DNA from: Bacillota bacterium
Lineage (GTDB): Bacteria > Bacillota > Clostridia > Acetivibrionales > DSM-27016
Reading direction: 5' to 3'
DNA length: 64,000 nucleotides
Assembly (NCBI GenBank): GCA_023390115.1
Contig: JAEWDM010000011.1
Span: 1 to 64,000, forward strand
The notes beneath the pieces are model-generated. The model was given only the letters and a program-made list of their open reading frames with translations. It had not been told where the DNA came from and ran no database searches. This document shows, piece after piece, positions 8,545-17,765 of this stretch; position 1 is the first letter of the stretch; every line of letters starts with the position of its first letter. The position numbers were made by a program, and so were the translations under genes.

Positions 8545-10026
8545 ATGATGAATTTAATCGAGGGGAGATTTAAGTTTGGCTTTGAGAGCGGGGGCTCATC
8601 CAGCTATATGGTGGCGAGGATTCTGGGAAATGAGGCTGTGAAAGGCTATCAGCTTGAAATGATATCGTACAGCTCCGGAAGCAGTATGCTTCCCGTGCAT
8701 ATGAGAAGTAAGGATAACTCTTCCGCGCTGTATTACGATATAACCTCCAAAATAACTCTTTCTATGTTCCTGGAGAGGACAAGGCTTGGCAGGAATGAAT
8801 TTATAGCAGTTCTTGAAGGCATAGCGAAAGCGGTTTTGGGAGCAAAGGAATACCTTCTGCAGCAAAACGGATTTCTTATGCATGAGGACTATATTTATAT
8901 AAATACGGATACCCGGCAGATCTTTATGGCCTATCTGCCGGTAAATATTGACGCTGACATATCCAAAAGCTTTAAGGAGCTTGTAATCAGGATTATTACA
9001 ATGCTGGCGGATATAGAGGAAGCCGCGGGCGATAATTATATACAGAGGATTTTGGGGTGTATAAAGCAGGAAAGCTTCAGCATTAAAACGTTTGCTGCGC
9101 TTTTAACGGGGCTGAGAAGCGGTGCCGCGCACGGTGAAGCTGTGCGGGAGGAAAAGCCGCAGGAGCCTGAGCCCGTGCGAGGGGATAATGATCACCAGGA
9201 CTTTTGGGCGGGAAGGGAAAGGGCAAAAAAGCAAAAGGGTCCGGGAGGCTTATTCCAGATCCCGCCTGTACCCTCTTCAGACTCCGAAGCAAAACAAAAA
9301 AACAAAGAAGGGTTAAGGACAGGACCGGGCTCAAGGGAAAGTGCTCAAAGGGCAGGAACCTCCCTGGTTTTGTCACAGGCGGCGATCGTAGCTGTTTTGA
9401 CGGCAATATTTGCGTCCGGTATTCTTAATACTCTGAACGACGGGCATACAGCGGCCACATATGCAGGACTTATTATGATTGCCGGTGCTGCTGATTTCCT
9501 CATAATAAGAAGCATTCTCGGCAAAAAAGATGCTTCCGGGCATGACACGGCTGAAGAAGCTCTGCTTCCGGCTAATCATGTTATAGAGTACAGGCACGTG
9601 GAAGCGGCGGATATTGCGGCTAAAATAGCTGAAAGTCCTGTGCCGCCTGTGAGAGAAAACCTGCTGTGGCAGAGCAATACCGTGTTTTTGGGGGCGGAGC
9701 GGGACAGTGAGCCGTATTTACTGGGCTGCGGGGAGGAAGGAGAGGAAAGGATCAGGCTGACAAAGGACAGCTTTATAATAGGAAGGCTTAAAGGACAGGT
9801 CGATCATGTGTGCAGCAATAATACGATAGGCAAGATACATGCCCAGATAATAAAACGGGGCTCTCTGTTCTATGTGAAGGATTTGAATTCCAGGAACGGC
9901 ACCTTTATCAACGGTGTCAGAATGACCTGCAACATTGAGTATGAGCTTAAGGACAGCGACAGGGTTACACTTGCAAACAGTCATTATGTATTTAATGTGC
10001 CGGGGCACAAAGCAGTGCAGTTATGA
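8545..10026 (+). CDS. Membrane FHA-domain protein of the Tad operon (DUF6382-like N-terminus)
   Basis: A 493-residue protein. The N-terminal 200 residues resemble the DUF6382 region found in clostridial Tad loci (memory-based). A charged linker follows, then two hydrophobic helices at about 275-320, and a C-terminal FHA domain at about 400-485 with IIGR, NTIGKIHAQI and the signature LNSRNGTFINGVRM. FHA domains bind phospho-threonine, so this is the likely reader of the Ser/Thr kinase encoded at 13254-15236. Last gene of the first Tad operon; an AT-rich gap follows. Confidence 0.88.
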   Translation: MMNLIEGRFKFGFESGGSSSYMVARILGNEAVKGYQLEMISYSSGSSMLPVHMRSKDNSSALYYDITSKITLSMFLERTRLGRNEFIAVLEGIAKAVLGAKEYLLQQNGFLMHEDYIYINTDTRQIFMAYLPVNIDADISKSFKELVIRIITMLADIEEAAGDNYIQRILGCIKQESFSIKTFAALLTGLRSGAAHGEAVREEKPQEPEPVRGDNDHQDFWAGRERAKKQKGPGGLFQIPPVPSSDSEAKQKNKEGLRTGPGSRESAQRAGTSLVLSQAAIVAVLTAIFASGILNTLNDGHTAATYAGLIMIAGAADFLIIRSILGKKDASGHDTAEEALLPANHVIEYRHVEAADIAAKIAESPVPPVRENLLWQSNTVFLGAERDSEPYLLGCGEEGEERIRLTKDSFIIGRLKGQVDHVCSNNTIGKIHAQIIKRGSLFYVKDLNSRNGTFINGVRMTCNIEYELKDSDRVTLANSHYVFNVPGHKAVQL

Positions 10027-10126
10027 GAAAAACAGATATATTGCAATTATGCGTTTAACAAATTTTATATTTACATAAGAATCCAATAAATACATTTTAT
10101 ATAATTAATAGGATTTGTTAAAAATG

Positions 10127-10155
10127 TTGTAATATACTGTTGAGTATTATATAAT
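10127..10155 (+). promoter_or_regulatory. Sigma-A-like promoter of the accessory island
   Basis: TTGTAA (10127-10132), 17-base spacer and TATAAT (10150-10155), about 50 bases before the small membrane protein gene. The gap 10027-10200 is otherwise AT-rich with no gene seen. Confidence 0.6.
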
Positions 10156-10206
10156 AGAAATATTGGAAATGAAATAATTTGCATTGATAAGCTGCATTTT
10201 TTGCTT

Positions 10207-10503
10207 ATGACAAAGGCTAATGTGGATGTGTTTACTGGTAAATCGGCAACCGTGCGAGAATTGGAAAATGGCATGTGGGAAGGATATGTAGACAAACAAG
10301 ATACCACGGATATTGTGGCGTATCATTGTTCGGAGAAAGGGCGTGAGGATAATTACATTGATTCTTGGGAATTTTTTGCCAAGTTAACAACCAATAAAAG
10401 TAAATTCAGTATTATAGCTTTTTATTTGTTTTGGCTGTTTATAATTACTTTTGCCATTAACCTTGTTTCTAGCACATTTTGCAAATTTATTTTAAAATGG
10501 TGA
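10207..10503 (+). CDS. Small membrane protein of unknown function
   Basis: About 98 residues. A hydrophilic N-terminus (KANVDVFTGKSATVRELENG) is followed by one hydrophobic helix near residues 66-88. No family is recognised. The ribosome site is poor and TTG at 10201 is an alternative start; a stop lies in frame at 10141. It is six bases before the P-loop gene and shares its promoter. It could be a fragment of a longer decayed gene. Confidence 0.45.
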   Translation: MTKANVDVFTGKSATVRELENGMWEGYVDKQDTTDIVAYHCSEKGREDNYIDSWEFFAKLTTNKSKFSIIAFYLFWLFIITFAINLVSSTFCKFILKW

Positions 10504-10509
10504 TATTAT

Positions 10510-11025
10510 ATGATTTTTGTTACAGGTATACATGGAGCAGGAAAAACTGTGCTTTGCCGTCTAATCAGCGGACAATTGGGATATGATTTTTATGTGGCGA
10601 GTGAATTGATACAAAAGTATCAGGAGTCAGCTTTGCCGAGAAATAAAAGGGTAGAGGATATTGAAGGCAATCAGGAGATATTAATTGAAGCTTTAAGGCT
10701 ATGCACTGGAAATAATGGGGGTAAAAGAGTTCTGCTTGAAGGACATGCCTGCCTGATAAATAAGCAAAGCAGGATTGAGCGAATTCCTTTTGAGGTTTTC
10801 ATGCAGCTAGACATTTCACATATTATTCTTTTAGTTATAAACGTAAATACTGCTCAGACACGCCTCTATAAGCGTGATAAAATACTGCATCCTGCGGGAT
10901 TGCTGGACAAGCTGCAAATGGAAGAGATATCATATGTAAAGGAAATCTCTTCAAAACTTAAGGTTTTAATGCTTACAGCCTATGAGAGTATTGATATCGG
11001 TACGATAGAAGCATTTTTATCTTGA
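10510..11025 (+). CDS. Small P-loop ATPase/kinase-like protein
   Basis: A 171-residue single-domain P-loop protein. Walker A is GIHGAGKT (6-13) at the extreme N-terminus, as in AAA_33-type nucleotide or small-molecule kinases; KRVLLEGHACLI near residue 75 is a plausible Walker B strand. An Arg-rich stretch (TRLYKRDK, about residue 118) could be a lid. The substrate is unknown. Related short ATP-binding proteins are often found with GNAT and ASCH genes, the pattern seen here. It is downstream of the small membrane protein gene. Confidence 0.72.
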   Translation: MIFVTGIHGAGKTVLCRLISGQLGYDFYVASELIQKYQESALPRNKRVEDIEGNQEILIEALRLCTGNNGGKRVLLEGHACLINKQSRIERIPFEVFMQLDISHIILLVINVNTAQTRLYKRDKILHPAGLLDKLQMEEISYVKEISSKLKVLMLTAYESIDIGTIEAFLS

Positions 11026-11050
11026 TTGCTTCCATATTTTATAGTATACT
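11022..11050 (+). promoter_or_regulatory. Sigma-A-like promoter before the GNAT gene
   Basis: TTGATT (11022-11027), 17-base spacer and TATACT (11045-11050). It overlaps the end of the P-loop gene. A short inverted repeat, CAATGC/GCATTG (11073-11091), touches the ribosome site of the GNAT gene. Confidence 0.5.
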
Positions 11051-11105
11051 GTAAGATATGGATAGTTATATGCAATGCGGGTTATGCATTGAGAGGGGGA
11101 TTTTT

Positions 11106-11609
11106 ATGACGGGGTACAGACAGATTACTCTTCAAAAGGACGATTTGGTTTGGATAGAAAGAGTATATCATGAGCTTAAGGTTCTAAATGGTGAGTATCC
11201 CAACTTTTATGACTGGTATTACAATAAGGTGGTTAAAGCATTGGATAATCAGTCCCGAAGCATTTTTGTCGTGGCGGAAGGTACTGATATTGCCGGAGTT
11301 CTGATTGCGAAGGATTATTTTGAAAAAAAGATTTGCACCTTAAGAGTAAGCCCTCAATATTGTCACAGGGGAATAGGAAAGCTTTTATTTGAAAAATCAT
11401 TTGAGCTTTTGAATACGGATAAACCAATAATAACTGTATCTGAAGAGCATGTTTTTGAATTTAACAAGCTGTTGAAATATTTTAATTTTTCTAAGGAAAA
11501 GATATATTTGAACTATTACCGTAGGGGAAAAGCGGAGATATCATATAATGGCTTTCTGAATAAAGAAGCTTTTGAAAAGGCTATCAACAAAAAGGCGGCG
11601 GATTTTTAA
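11106..11609 (+). CDS. GNAT-family N-acetyltransferase
   Basis: A 167-residue GNAT protein. The acetyl-CoA motif is LRVSPQYCHRGIGKLLFE (near residues 79-96) preceded by a beta strand IAGVLIAKDYFEKKICTLRV. The C-terminal part, PIITVSEEHVFEFNKLLKYF, matches the subgroup that is commonly encoded beside ASCH proteins. The substrate is unknown. ATG at 11106 is chosen because GAGAGGGGG directly precedes it, rather than an ATG at 11058. The stop is one base before the ASCH start, so the two are translationally coupled. Confidence 0.85.
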   Translation: MTGYRQITLQKDDLVWIERVYHELKVLNGEYPNFYDWYYNKVVKALDNQSRSIFVVAEGTDIAGVLIAKDYFEKKICTLRVSPQYCHRGIGKLLFEKSFELLNTDKPIITVSEEHVFEFNKLLKYFNFSKEKIYLNYYRRGKAEISYNGFLNKEAFEKAINKKAADF

Positions 11610-11610
11610 G

Positions 11611-11988
11611 ATGGCATCGGCTCTTTTTTCAATTAAACCGGATTATGCCCAGGCGATTTTAGACGGAACAAAATGTTTTGAGTTCAGGACAAAGCGATGT
11701 AAAAAAGAAATTGATCTAATTGTTATTTACGCAACCTCGCCCGTTTGTAAAGTTTTAGGCGAGGTTGCTGTTTCTGGTATCCTTGAGGATTCGCCTAAGG
11801 AATTATGGAGTAAAACACAGGCTTTTGCCGGTATAAAATATGCTGATTATATGAAATACTTTGAAGGCAGGGATCATGCAATTGCCTATTGCCTTTCATT
11901 TCCCCGAAGATACGGTAGGCCCGCTTCGCTTAAAGATCTTGGCGTAGCGGCTGCTCCTCAGTCTTATTTGTATCTGGCAGACAGATAG
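11611..11988 (+). CDS. ASCH (PUA-like) domain protein
   Basis: A 125-residue ASCH protein: MASALFSIKPDYAQAILDGT, then KCFEFR, VIYATSP and KVLGEVAV, the strand order of the ASCH fold, ending in AIAYCL. ASCH domains relate to the RNA-binding PUA fold; some members act on modified nucleosides. No catalytic activity can be assigned here. Start ATG 11611 follows the GNAT stop immediately; upstream in-frame starts lie within GNAT. The gene ends 50 bases before a strong terminator, closing the island. Confidence 0.82.
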   Translation: MASALFSIKPDYAQAILDGTKCFEFRTKRCKKEIDLIVIYATSPVCKVLGEVAVSGILEDSPKELWSKTQAFAGIKYADYMKYFEGRDHAIAYCLSFPRRYGRPASLKDLGVAAAPQSYLYLADR

Positions 11989-12037
11989 AAGCCAATTATT
12001 CAAGCCCTCATAAAAAGAAATAGAAATAAAAATAAAG

Positions 12038-12074
12038 AGCCGGAAAGCCGCTTGGTGTGCTTTTCGGCTTTTTT
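12038..12074 (+). terminator. Rho-independent terminator after the ASCH gene
   Basis: AGCCGGAAAGC (12038-12048) pairs with GCTTTTCGGCT (12059-12069), with a run of T to 12074. Confidence 0.88.
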
Positions 12075-12267
12075 AGTTTCACATATTTGAAATTTTCTCA
12101 TATTCTTCTTTTATACTTTTTTTAGTTAGGGTCATACTATGCATGTGGGGTTACATAATGCAAATCCATTTTGCATTGCAATTTGAGACTTGCAAGGCAA
12201 AGCTTGCAAGGAAGCTGCCTTGAGGCTTTGGGACATGTGTTTGTTGAGCATGCACGGAGGGCTGAAA

Positions 12268-13362
12268 ATGGTTAAATTAAAGCGGAAAATAGCATTATTT
12301 TTATTACTGTCAGTATCAATAAGCTCGGCACTTTTGAGCTCCCCAGGCATTGCTTTTGCGGGCAATGTATTCTCAAAAGAAAGTGCTTTTAATATAGGCG
12401 GGTTTACAGGAAGAGGAGGCGTCAAGAAGGGGAATCCCGAGGATACGCCAAGGAGCAATTATGATTTTACGTATGTGTGGGAATCGGATACTCAGTATTA
12501 CAATTCAAATGATTTGTGGAATAAGCATCAGATAAATATACACAACTGGATTGTTTCCAACAGGGACAGGATGAATATCAGGTATTTGTTCCATACAGGC
12601 GACATTGTGGATGACAGCAGCGAGCTGAAGCAGTGGGAAAACGCAGACCCGGCATACAGAATACTGGATGAGGCGGGGCTGCCCTACGGAGTTCTGGCGG
12701 GAAACCATGACGTAGCACACGGCGCTTTTGATTATACCAGCTATTGTAAGTATTTCGGAGATGAGCGGTATTCGCAGAATCCCTGGTACGGAGGCAGCTA
12801 CAAAAATAATAAGGGGCATTATGATTTGGTATCGTCAGGAGGCATTGATTTCATTATGGTATATATGGGATGGGGCATAGGAGATCAGGAGATTGACTGG
12901 ATAAACAGTGTCCTTAAAAGATATCCGCGCCACAGAGCTATACTCTGCCTTCATGAGTATTTAACCCTGCCCGCCATAGGGGGCTTCAGGGAGGAGTCCA
13001 GGAGGGTATACAATGAGGTCTTGAAGCCTAACTCAAATGTTTTTATGGTGTTATCCGGTCATTATTATTGTGCAAACAGAAGGACAGATCAGTTTGATGA
13101 TAATGGGGACGGAGTTCCAGACCGCACGGTGTACCAGCTTCTGTTCGATTATCAGGACGCGGAGGAGGGCGGGCAGGGCTATATAAGGCTCATGCATTTC
13201 GACCTCAAGGGAGAAAGAATAATAGTACGTGCATATTCGCCTTCTGTGGACGATTATTGCCTTGACTGTAAGGACTTTCCCTTAGAGGAGGAAGAATTTG
13301 AGATGCCTTTTCCGTCAAGGCCTATCCGGCAGAGCCTGCCTCCTTCGTCTCTGCTGCAGTAA
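12268..13362 (+). CDS. Secreted calcineurin-like metallophosphoesterase
   Basis: A 364-residue protein with a Sec signal peptide (KLKRKIALFLLL...AFAGN, about 1-31). Metallophosphatase motifs are in order: SDTQYY (D/Q metal site), TGDIVDD, GNHD, CLHEYL and LSGHYYC. It acts outside the cell on an unknown phosphoester. ATG 12268 follows GGAGGG. The last 36 codons overlap the convergent Ser/Thr kinase gene; the domain ends near YSPSVDDY, so the overlap encodes only a charged tail (LEEEEFEMPF...). It is preceded by short direct repeats of CTTGCAAGG near 12190-12213. Confidence 0.88.
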   Translation: MVKLKRKIALFLLLSVSISSALLSSPGIAFAGNVFSKESAFNIGGFTGRGGVKKGNPEDTPRSNYDFTYVWESDTQYYNSNDLWNKHQINIHNWIVSNRDRMNIRYLFHTGDIVDDSSELKQWENADPAYRILDEAGLPYGVLAGNHDVAHGAFDYTSYCKYFGDERYSQNPWYGGSYKNNKGHYDLVSSGGIDFIMVYMGWGIGDQEIDWINSVLKRYPRHRAILCLHEYLTLPAIGGFREESRRVYNEVLKPNSNVFMVLSGHYYCANRRTDQFDDNGDGVPDRTVYQLLFDYQDAEEGGQGYIRLMHFDLKGERIIVRAYSPSVDDYCLDCKDFPLEEEEFEMPFPSRPIRQSLPPSSLLQ

Positions 13363-15236
13363 TAAATCCATTCTCCCGCAATATTGATATAGTCCGCTCC
13401 CGTATGTGTAAGCTTCAGCTTCTCACAGCCGTGTATGCTTATTTTGTAAAGGCTGCCGTTATCGCTTTTATTGCTGTAATAAACCCAGCCGCCATGGACA
13501 TTGAGGCTCAGGGACATGTCGCTGCACAGCATAGCTCTGCAAGTACCGTCGGTTCTTACGCGGTACAGCCGGAAGCCGTCGCTTTTATTGCAGTAGTAAA
13601 GCCATTCACCGCTTATATTTACAAAATCGGAATTATCGTCATTAATCCTGGTTCTTTCCATGCCGCCGGCTGTCATTTTGTATAATTTGCCTCCGTCGCT
13701 TTTATTGGAATAGTAAAGCCATCCGGAGCTTAAATTCAGGCTGCCTGAGCTGTCACCTGCGATTTTTGTCCTGCCGCTGCCGTCGGTTTTTATGGAGTAT
13801 ATTCCGTACCCGTCGCTTTCATTTATGTAGTATATGGTGTCTCCGGCAGTTCGAATGTCCCAGCACTTGTCATTGCTCAGCCTTGTGCGCCCGCTGCCGT
13901 CGGTGTTTATTTTATACAGGCTGTCACCGTCAGAGGCGTTGCTGTAACAGAGCGTATTTCCAGCCACATTTATAAACCAGCAGAGGTCACGGCTTAAAAT
14001 AATTTGTCCGCTTTCGTCAGGCCCCTCTCTTATAAGCAGGCTGTCCTGATTAACAGGTGAATAATATATATGGGGGCCATATCCGCATACAATACCTCCA
14101 TTTGCAATGTTCCCCGGTGTGCTTACCCCCTCGTCCGGATTGCGGGAATATTGGGGATTGCTGCTGAAAATGCTCACTGTTTCTTCTATAGCGGGATTAT
14201 ATGCATTTGCTGATGAAGAGATTATTTCTGTTGGCGCTGCCTGTACCGAATTATTTTCCTGCCGGGGGGATTTTGCACAGGACACCAATTGAGACCTTGC
14301 ATTTTCAGACATTCCGCAAAGTACGGCAGAAAGCCCGGCTCTCAGCTCTGAGGCGGATGCGTGCCTTTCATCGGGATTGAAGGAACAGGCCTTTATTATT
14401 GCCTTTCCAAAGTCCTCGCCTGCTTGAAGCGGAGGGGGAGGCATCTCTCCTCCCATTCTTTTTTCGAAGGCGGCTTCGCTGTCCCTGTATTTTATTTCAA
14501 GGGGATATGGGGGCATGAAGGGCAGCCTTCCGTAGTTCATAAGCTTATAAAGCACAATGCCCAGAGAATACAAATCCGCTCTCGAGTCATACGGCTGGCC
14601 CCTGTAGACCTCAGGTGCCATATAAAGGGGAGTTCCCTTCATTGATCCCGCCCTCCCGCTGCCTGACAGCTCCCGCGATATTCCGAAATCTCCGAGCTTG
14701 AAGCCTCCGCCTTCGGAAATGAATATATTTTCTCCCTTTATATCCCTGTGTATTATGCCCTTTCTGGAGCATGCCTCAAGAGCCTCGCATATGTCAATTC
14801 CCAACTGTATTACATTTTCCGCCGACACATCATTCCGGGATGCATATTCCGAAAGTGAGGAGGCATACTCCATCCTTATAAGTATGTCCCAGCCGGTGCC
14901 GTCGGCTCTTCTCTCAACGAGGTGATCCTCATAGCTGATTATGCTGCTGTTGCCGCGCAGTGAGTACATCAGCCTTATTTCATTTATAATGCTTTTTACA
15001 GCATCCTTAAAATAGGCTGCAAGTATTTGGGGGTCTGAGGATACTGATGCAACGGCCTCCCTGTATTGCTCCGGCGAAGGTACGCTTATGAATTTCAACG
15101 CCGATATGTACTTAAAGCCCCAGTCCTCCTTTGAAACCCTGTAAACCTTTCCGAAGCTTCCATCTCCTATAAAGGAGTCTATGCTCCAGCTTCCCCATAC
15201 AGGCTCATACCTTTTGACGTATTCCATATCCTGCAT
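13254..15236 (-). CDS. Soluble Ser/Thr protein kinase with DUF5050 beta-propeller
   Basis: A 660-residue Hanks-type kinase. Kinase domain about 15-300: glycine loop GDGSFG (24-29), Lys48, alphaC Glu86, HRDIKGEN (163-170), DFG (183-185) and GTPLYMAPE (201-209), so it should be active. A Ser/Ala-rich linker follows. The C-terminal 260 residues hold about six copies of a 40-residue repeat of the form W-YYSNKSDG-LYK-DG-T, the DUF5050 propeller. No membrane helix or PASTA domain is visible, unlike PrkC. The gene lies 19 bases after the PP2C phosphatase gene, with a GGAGGG ribosome site. The likely targets are Tad components, since an FHA protein is encoded nearby; that is inference. Confidence 0.92.
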   Translation of the reverse strand: MQDMEYVKRYEPVWGSWSIDSFIGDGSFGKVYRVSKEDWGFKYISALKFISVPSPEQYREAVASVSSDPQILAAYFKDAVKSIINEIRLMYSLRGNSSIISYEDHLVERRADGTGWDILIRMEYASSLSEYASRNDVSAENVIQLGIDICEALEACSRKGIIHRDIKGENIFISEGGGFKLGDFGISRELSGSGRAGSMKGTPLYMAPEVYRGQPYDSRADLYSLGIVLYKLMNYGRLPFMPPYPLEIKYRDSEAAFEKRMGGEMPPPPLQAGEDFGKAIIKACSFNPDERHASASELRAGLSAVLCGMSENARSQLVSCAKSPRQENNSVQAAPTEIISSSANAYNPAIEETVSIFSSNPQYSRNPDEGVSTPGNIANGGIVCGYGPHIYYSPVNQDSLLIREGPDESGQIILSRDLCWFINVAGNTLCYSNASDGDSLYKINTDGSGRTRLSNDKCWDIRTAGDTIYYINESDGYGIYSIKTDGSGRTKIAGDSSGSLNLSSGWLYYSNKSDGGKLYKMTAGGMERTRINDDNSDFVNISGEWLYYCNKSDGFRLYRVRTDGTCRAMLCSDMSLSLNVHGGWVYYSNKSDNGSLYKISIHGCEKLKLTHTGADYINIAGEWIYYCSRDEGGRLCRIGLDGKGISNSSSSKGKSLQSRQ

Positions 15237-15255
15237 GCTAAAAACCCTCCTTATC

Positions 15256-16080
15256 TTAGCATATATCCCGGATTTTAACCGTAATAACGGTTATATTGTC
15301 CTTCCCTCCGTTTTGAAGCGCCCGTTGTGCCAGGGAGGATGCCATATATGAGCTTTCACCCAAGGCTTGTATGGTTTCCTTTATTTGATCGTCGTCCACC
15401 ATGTCTGTAAGCCCGTCGCTGCAAATCAAAAAAACATCGTCACGCTTAAGCGGCAAAATGCATCCCGTGTACGCCTCTATCCTTCCCTCCCCGGGGGGGA
15501 TGCCAAGATGCATTGAAAGCAGGCTGCGGGATTTATGCCCTTTCGCCGTGTGCCTTGTCAGTATGCCCAGTCTTATAAGCCTTTCAGCCTCGGTGTGATC
15601 TACGGTGAGCTGCTCTAAGGAATTTTCCCTTGCCAGGTATATTCTGCTGTCCCCGAGGTTCAGAACGGCACTGTGTCCGTCAAAAATAAGAAGTATTGCA
15701 AGAGTAGTCCCCATACTGACGGATTTTTGAGCCGATATTCTATATATTGATTTATTTGCTTTATCCACGTATTTTTCCATCAGGCTGAGCATACCTGTGA
15801 TATCGCTGCAGGATTTTCCCGCCCATATGGTGTCGTGAAAGTCTTTAAGCTCCGAGACCGCTGTCAGGGAGGCGCGCTCTCCTAATGCTTCTCCTCCCAT
15901 GCCGTCACATACCGCAAAAATCATTTCCCTGCATGTTTCTCCATAGCTTAGCCTGATGTTTTGGGATCTTTCGTACGGATGCATAAACAGGCCGTTCAAG
16001 TAAAAGTTATCTTCGTTGCTTGTCCTTACAAGCCCTGTACTGCAGACAACCGAGGCATCAACCGTTGTTAGTTTGTTCAT
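15256..16080 (-). CDS. PP2C-family Ser/Thr phosphatase
   Basis: A 274-residue PPM phosphatase with all metal-binding motifs: RTSNEDNF, VCDGMGGEALGE, LGDSRIYL, CSDGLTD and GKDNITVI. It would reverse phosphorylation by the adjacent kinase. Start ATG 16080 follows AGGGAGA; an in-frame ATG further upstream at 16113 has no ribosome site. The 279-base gap to the divergent second Tad operon holds both promoters: for the plus strand TCGAAA, 16 bases, TATAAT (about 16278-16305). Confidence 0.94.
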   Translation of the reverse strand: MNKLTTVDASVVCSTGLVRTSNEDNFYLNGLFMHPYERSQNIRLSYGETCREMIFAVCDGMGGEALGERASLTAVSELKDFHDTIWAGKSCSDITGMLSLMEKYVDKANKSIYRISAQKSVSMGTTLAILLIFDGHSAVLNLGDSRIYLARENSLEQLTVDHTEAERLIRLGILTRHTAKGHKSRSLLSMHLGIPPGEGRIEAYTGCILPLKRDDVFLICSDGLTDMVDDDQIKETIQALGESSYMASSLAQRALQNGGKDNITVITVKIRDIC

Positions 16081-16359
16081 ATAAATTCTCCCTGCATAAT
16101 TTATATACAGCAAGCCGTAAAAATGAGGATATCTGACCGTTCAAAGGCTTGCCAAGCTGTTCTTGTATTATTATAGCATTAAATTCTGTTGGGTAAAAGA
16201 TGTTATTGTAGTATTTTTTGTAATATAATACTTGAAAAATCCAGAATAATCATTTATTATATTTAATAACAGATATTAATCGAAAATTATTAAGCGGCTT
16301 GTATAATTTAAGGGAATTTTAGAGGTATATGTGTATAAGTCCAGGGGGAATAGAATATT

Positions 16360-17727
16360 ATGGATGCGTTTTTAATCGCCGGAGGAGGGCGCAAAAGCTT
16401 AAGCCAGATCCTTGAAAAAGACTGCGGGATAAGGGTTACAGGATACGAACAGGACATTTTTAAGGGTTTGGAGCGGCTTGCTGAGGGTAAGGTGAGGGCT
16501 GACATTATAGTATTGACGGATCAGGGTGTAAGCTGTACTCCTTCCGGGCTCAAGGCTGCCATAGAAAGCTTTAGGCAGCATACCGGCGGCATGCCGGGCA
16601 ATTGCTTATTTAAATTTATTACAAAGGAGCCTTTGTATGACAGGGCCTTCACGGATGGTGCGGGAGGGGCGCAAAATTACAGCAGCCATCTTTTTGACAG
16701 AGTTAAGATTCCTGCTTCACTTCTTAGGGAGATTTGCGGAGATGCCTGCTTTAATGACGGAGAGGAAATCCATCCGGAGCCTCAAGGGGGGCCGTGCAGT
16801 GACGGCAAAAGGGTATGGAGCTTTTTCGGTAGGCCGGACAAAAGCAGTATGGATAATAGGGAGGATCATTTTAAGGGCTCCTTAAGGGATATGCCCGGGG
16901 AAGCAAAAAATATGAGGAGCAGGCTTCGGGCAGTTCATGCGGGCTTAAACAGGGTGGTGGCAATAACGGGCCACAGGGGCGCGGGCGCCACCGGCACCGC
17001 GGCAAATATTGCAGTGGCGGCAGGCATGAGGGGGCTTAAAACAATAATATTGGATCTGGATATCGAATACAGGGGAATGAATCTTTACTTCGGTAAATTC
17101 GGAGAGGAAGCCCAGCTAAAGTCCGGGCTGGAGGCATCTCTGGTAAAATGCCTTCTAAAGCCCGATCTCTATCTCGACAATTCCTGCAAAATAAATGACG
17201 GTCTGTATGTGGTCTCTCTTGCTTACTCTGTTCCTCACAGGGACAAGCTTTTAGACTTTATTAACCTTAAAAGGCTTCTTGGACTTATAGCGGTTCTAAA
17301 GCCTGAATTTAATCTTGTTTTGCTGGATATTCCCTTTCATGCATTGAGCAGGTATTCCGAAATGCTGATACATTTAGACAGCATAGGATTATGTGTTAAT
17401 AATAATATCTATTCTCTGATAAATACAGCTAAAGCTGTAGATGAGATGTTTGAACGGGAGTTTTTGTCCCTGCTTAAGATGAAATCCAGAATTATTGCGA
17501 CAAAATACAACGACGAAAACAGACACCATGGCAGAAAAATGACATGTGAGCTGATGTGCGATATATTATGCGAGATAAGCGAGGTTTTTGACAATAGTCC
17601 GGTATGTGCCGGGGCGATACCCTTGTGCGGGAATTTTGACATGCAGGCGGATACCGGAAGGAAGCTGTGCTCCTTAAGCAGTGAGTATAAAGAGCGTTAC
17701 TTAAATGTACTGGACAATTTGATTTAA
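16360..17727 (+). CDS. TadZ/CpaE-like protein (cluster 2)
   Basis: A 455-residue protein opening the second Tad operon. The N-terminal half is a weak receiver-like region with a variable linker. The C-terminal half is MinD/ParA-like: VAITGHRGAGATGTAANIA near residue 205, then TIILDLDIEYRGMNLYFG. The P-loop has Ala and Thr where GK-T is expected, so nucleotide hydrolysis is doubtful. Ribosome site AGGGGG lies 11 bases before ATG. It likely positions the second pilus machine. Confidence 0.72.
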   Translation: MDAFLIAGGGRKSLSQILEKDCGIRVTGYEQDIFKGLERLAEGKVRADIIVLTDQGVSCTPSGLKAAIESFRQHTGGMPGNCLFKFITKEPLYDRAFTDGAGGAQNYSSHLFDRVKIPASLLREICGDACFNDGEEIHPEPQGGPCSDGKRVWSFFGRPDKSSMDNREDHFKGSLRDMPGEAKNMRSRLRAVHAGLNRVVAITGHRGAGATGTAANIAVAAGMRGLKTIILDLDIEYRGMNLYFGKFGEEAQLKSGLEASLVKCLLKPDLYLDNSCKINDGLYVVSLAYSVPHRDKLLDFINLKRLLGLIAVLKPEFNLVLLDIPFHALSRYSEMLIHLDSIGLCVNNNIYSLINTAKAVDEMFEREFLSLLKMKSRIIATKYNDENRHHGRKMTCELMCDILCEISEVFDNSPVCAGAIPLCGNFDMQADTGRKLCSLSSEYKERYLNVLDNLI

Positions 17728-17765
17728 CACTGTGGGATATTTATTTTTAAGAAGGGATATATGCT

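Noticed and set aside
9083..9428. Overlapping frames rich in Lys/Arg or Pro around the FHA linker
   Set aside because: They are shadows of the low-complexity linker in the FHA protein and have no start signal.
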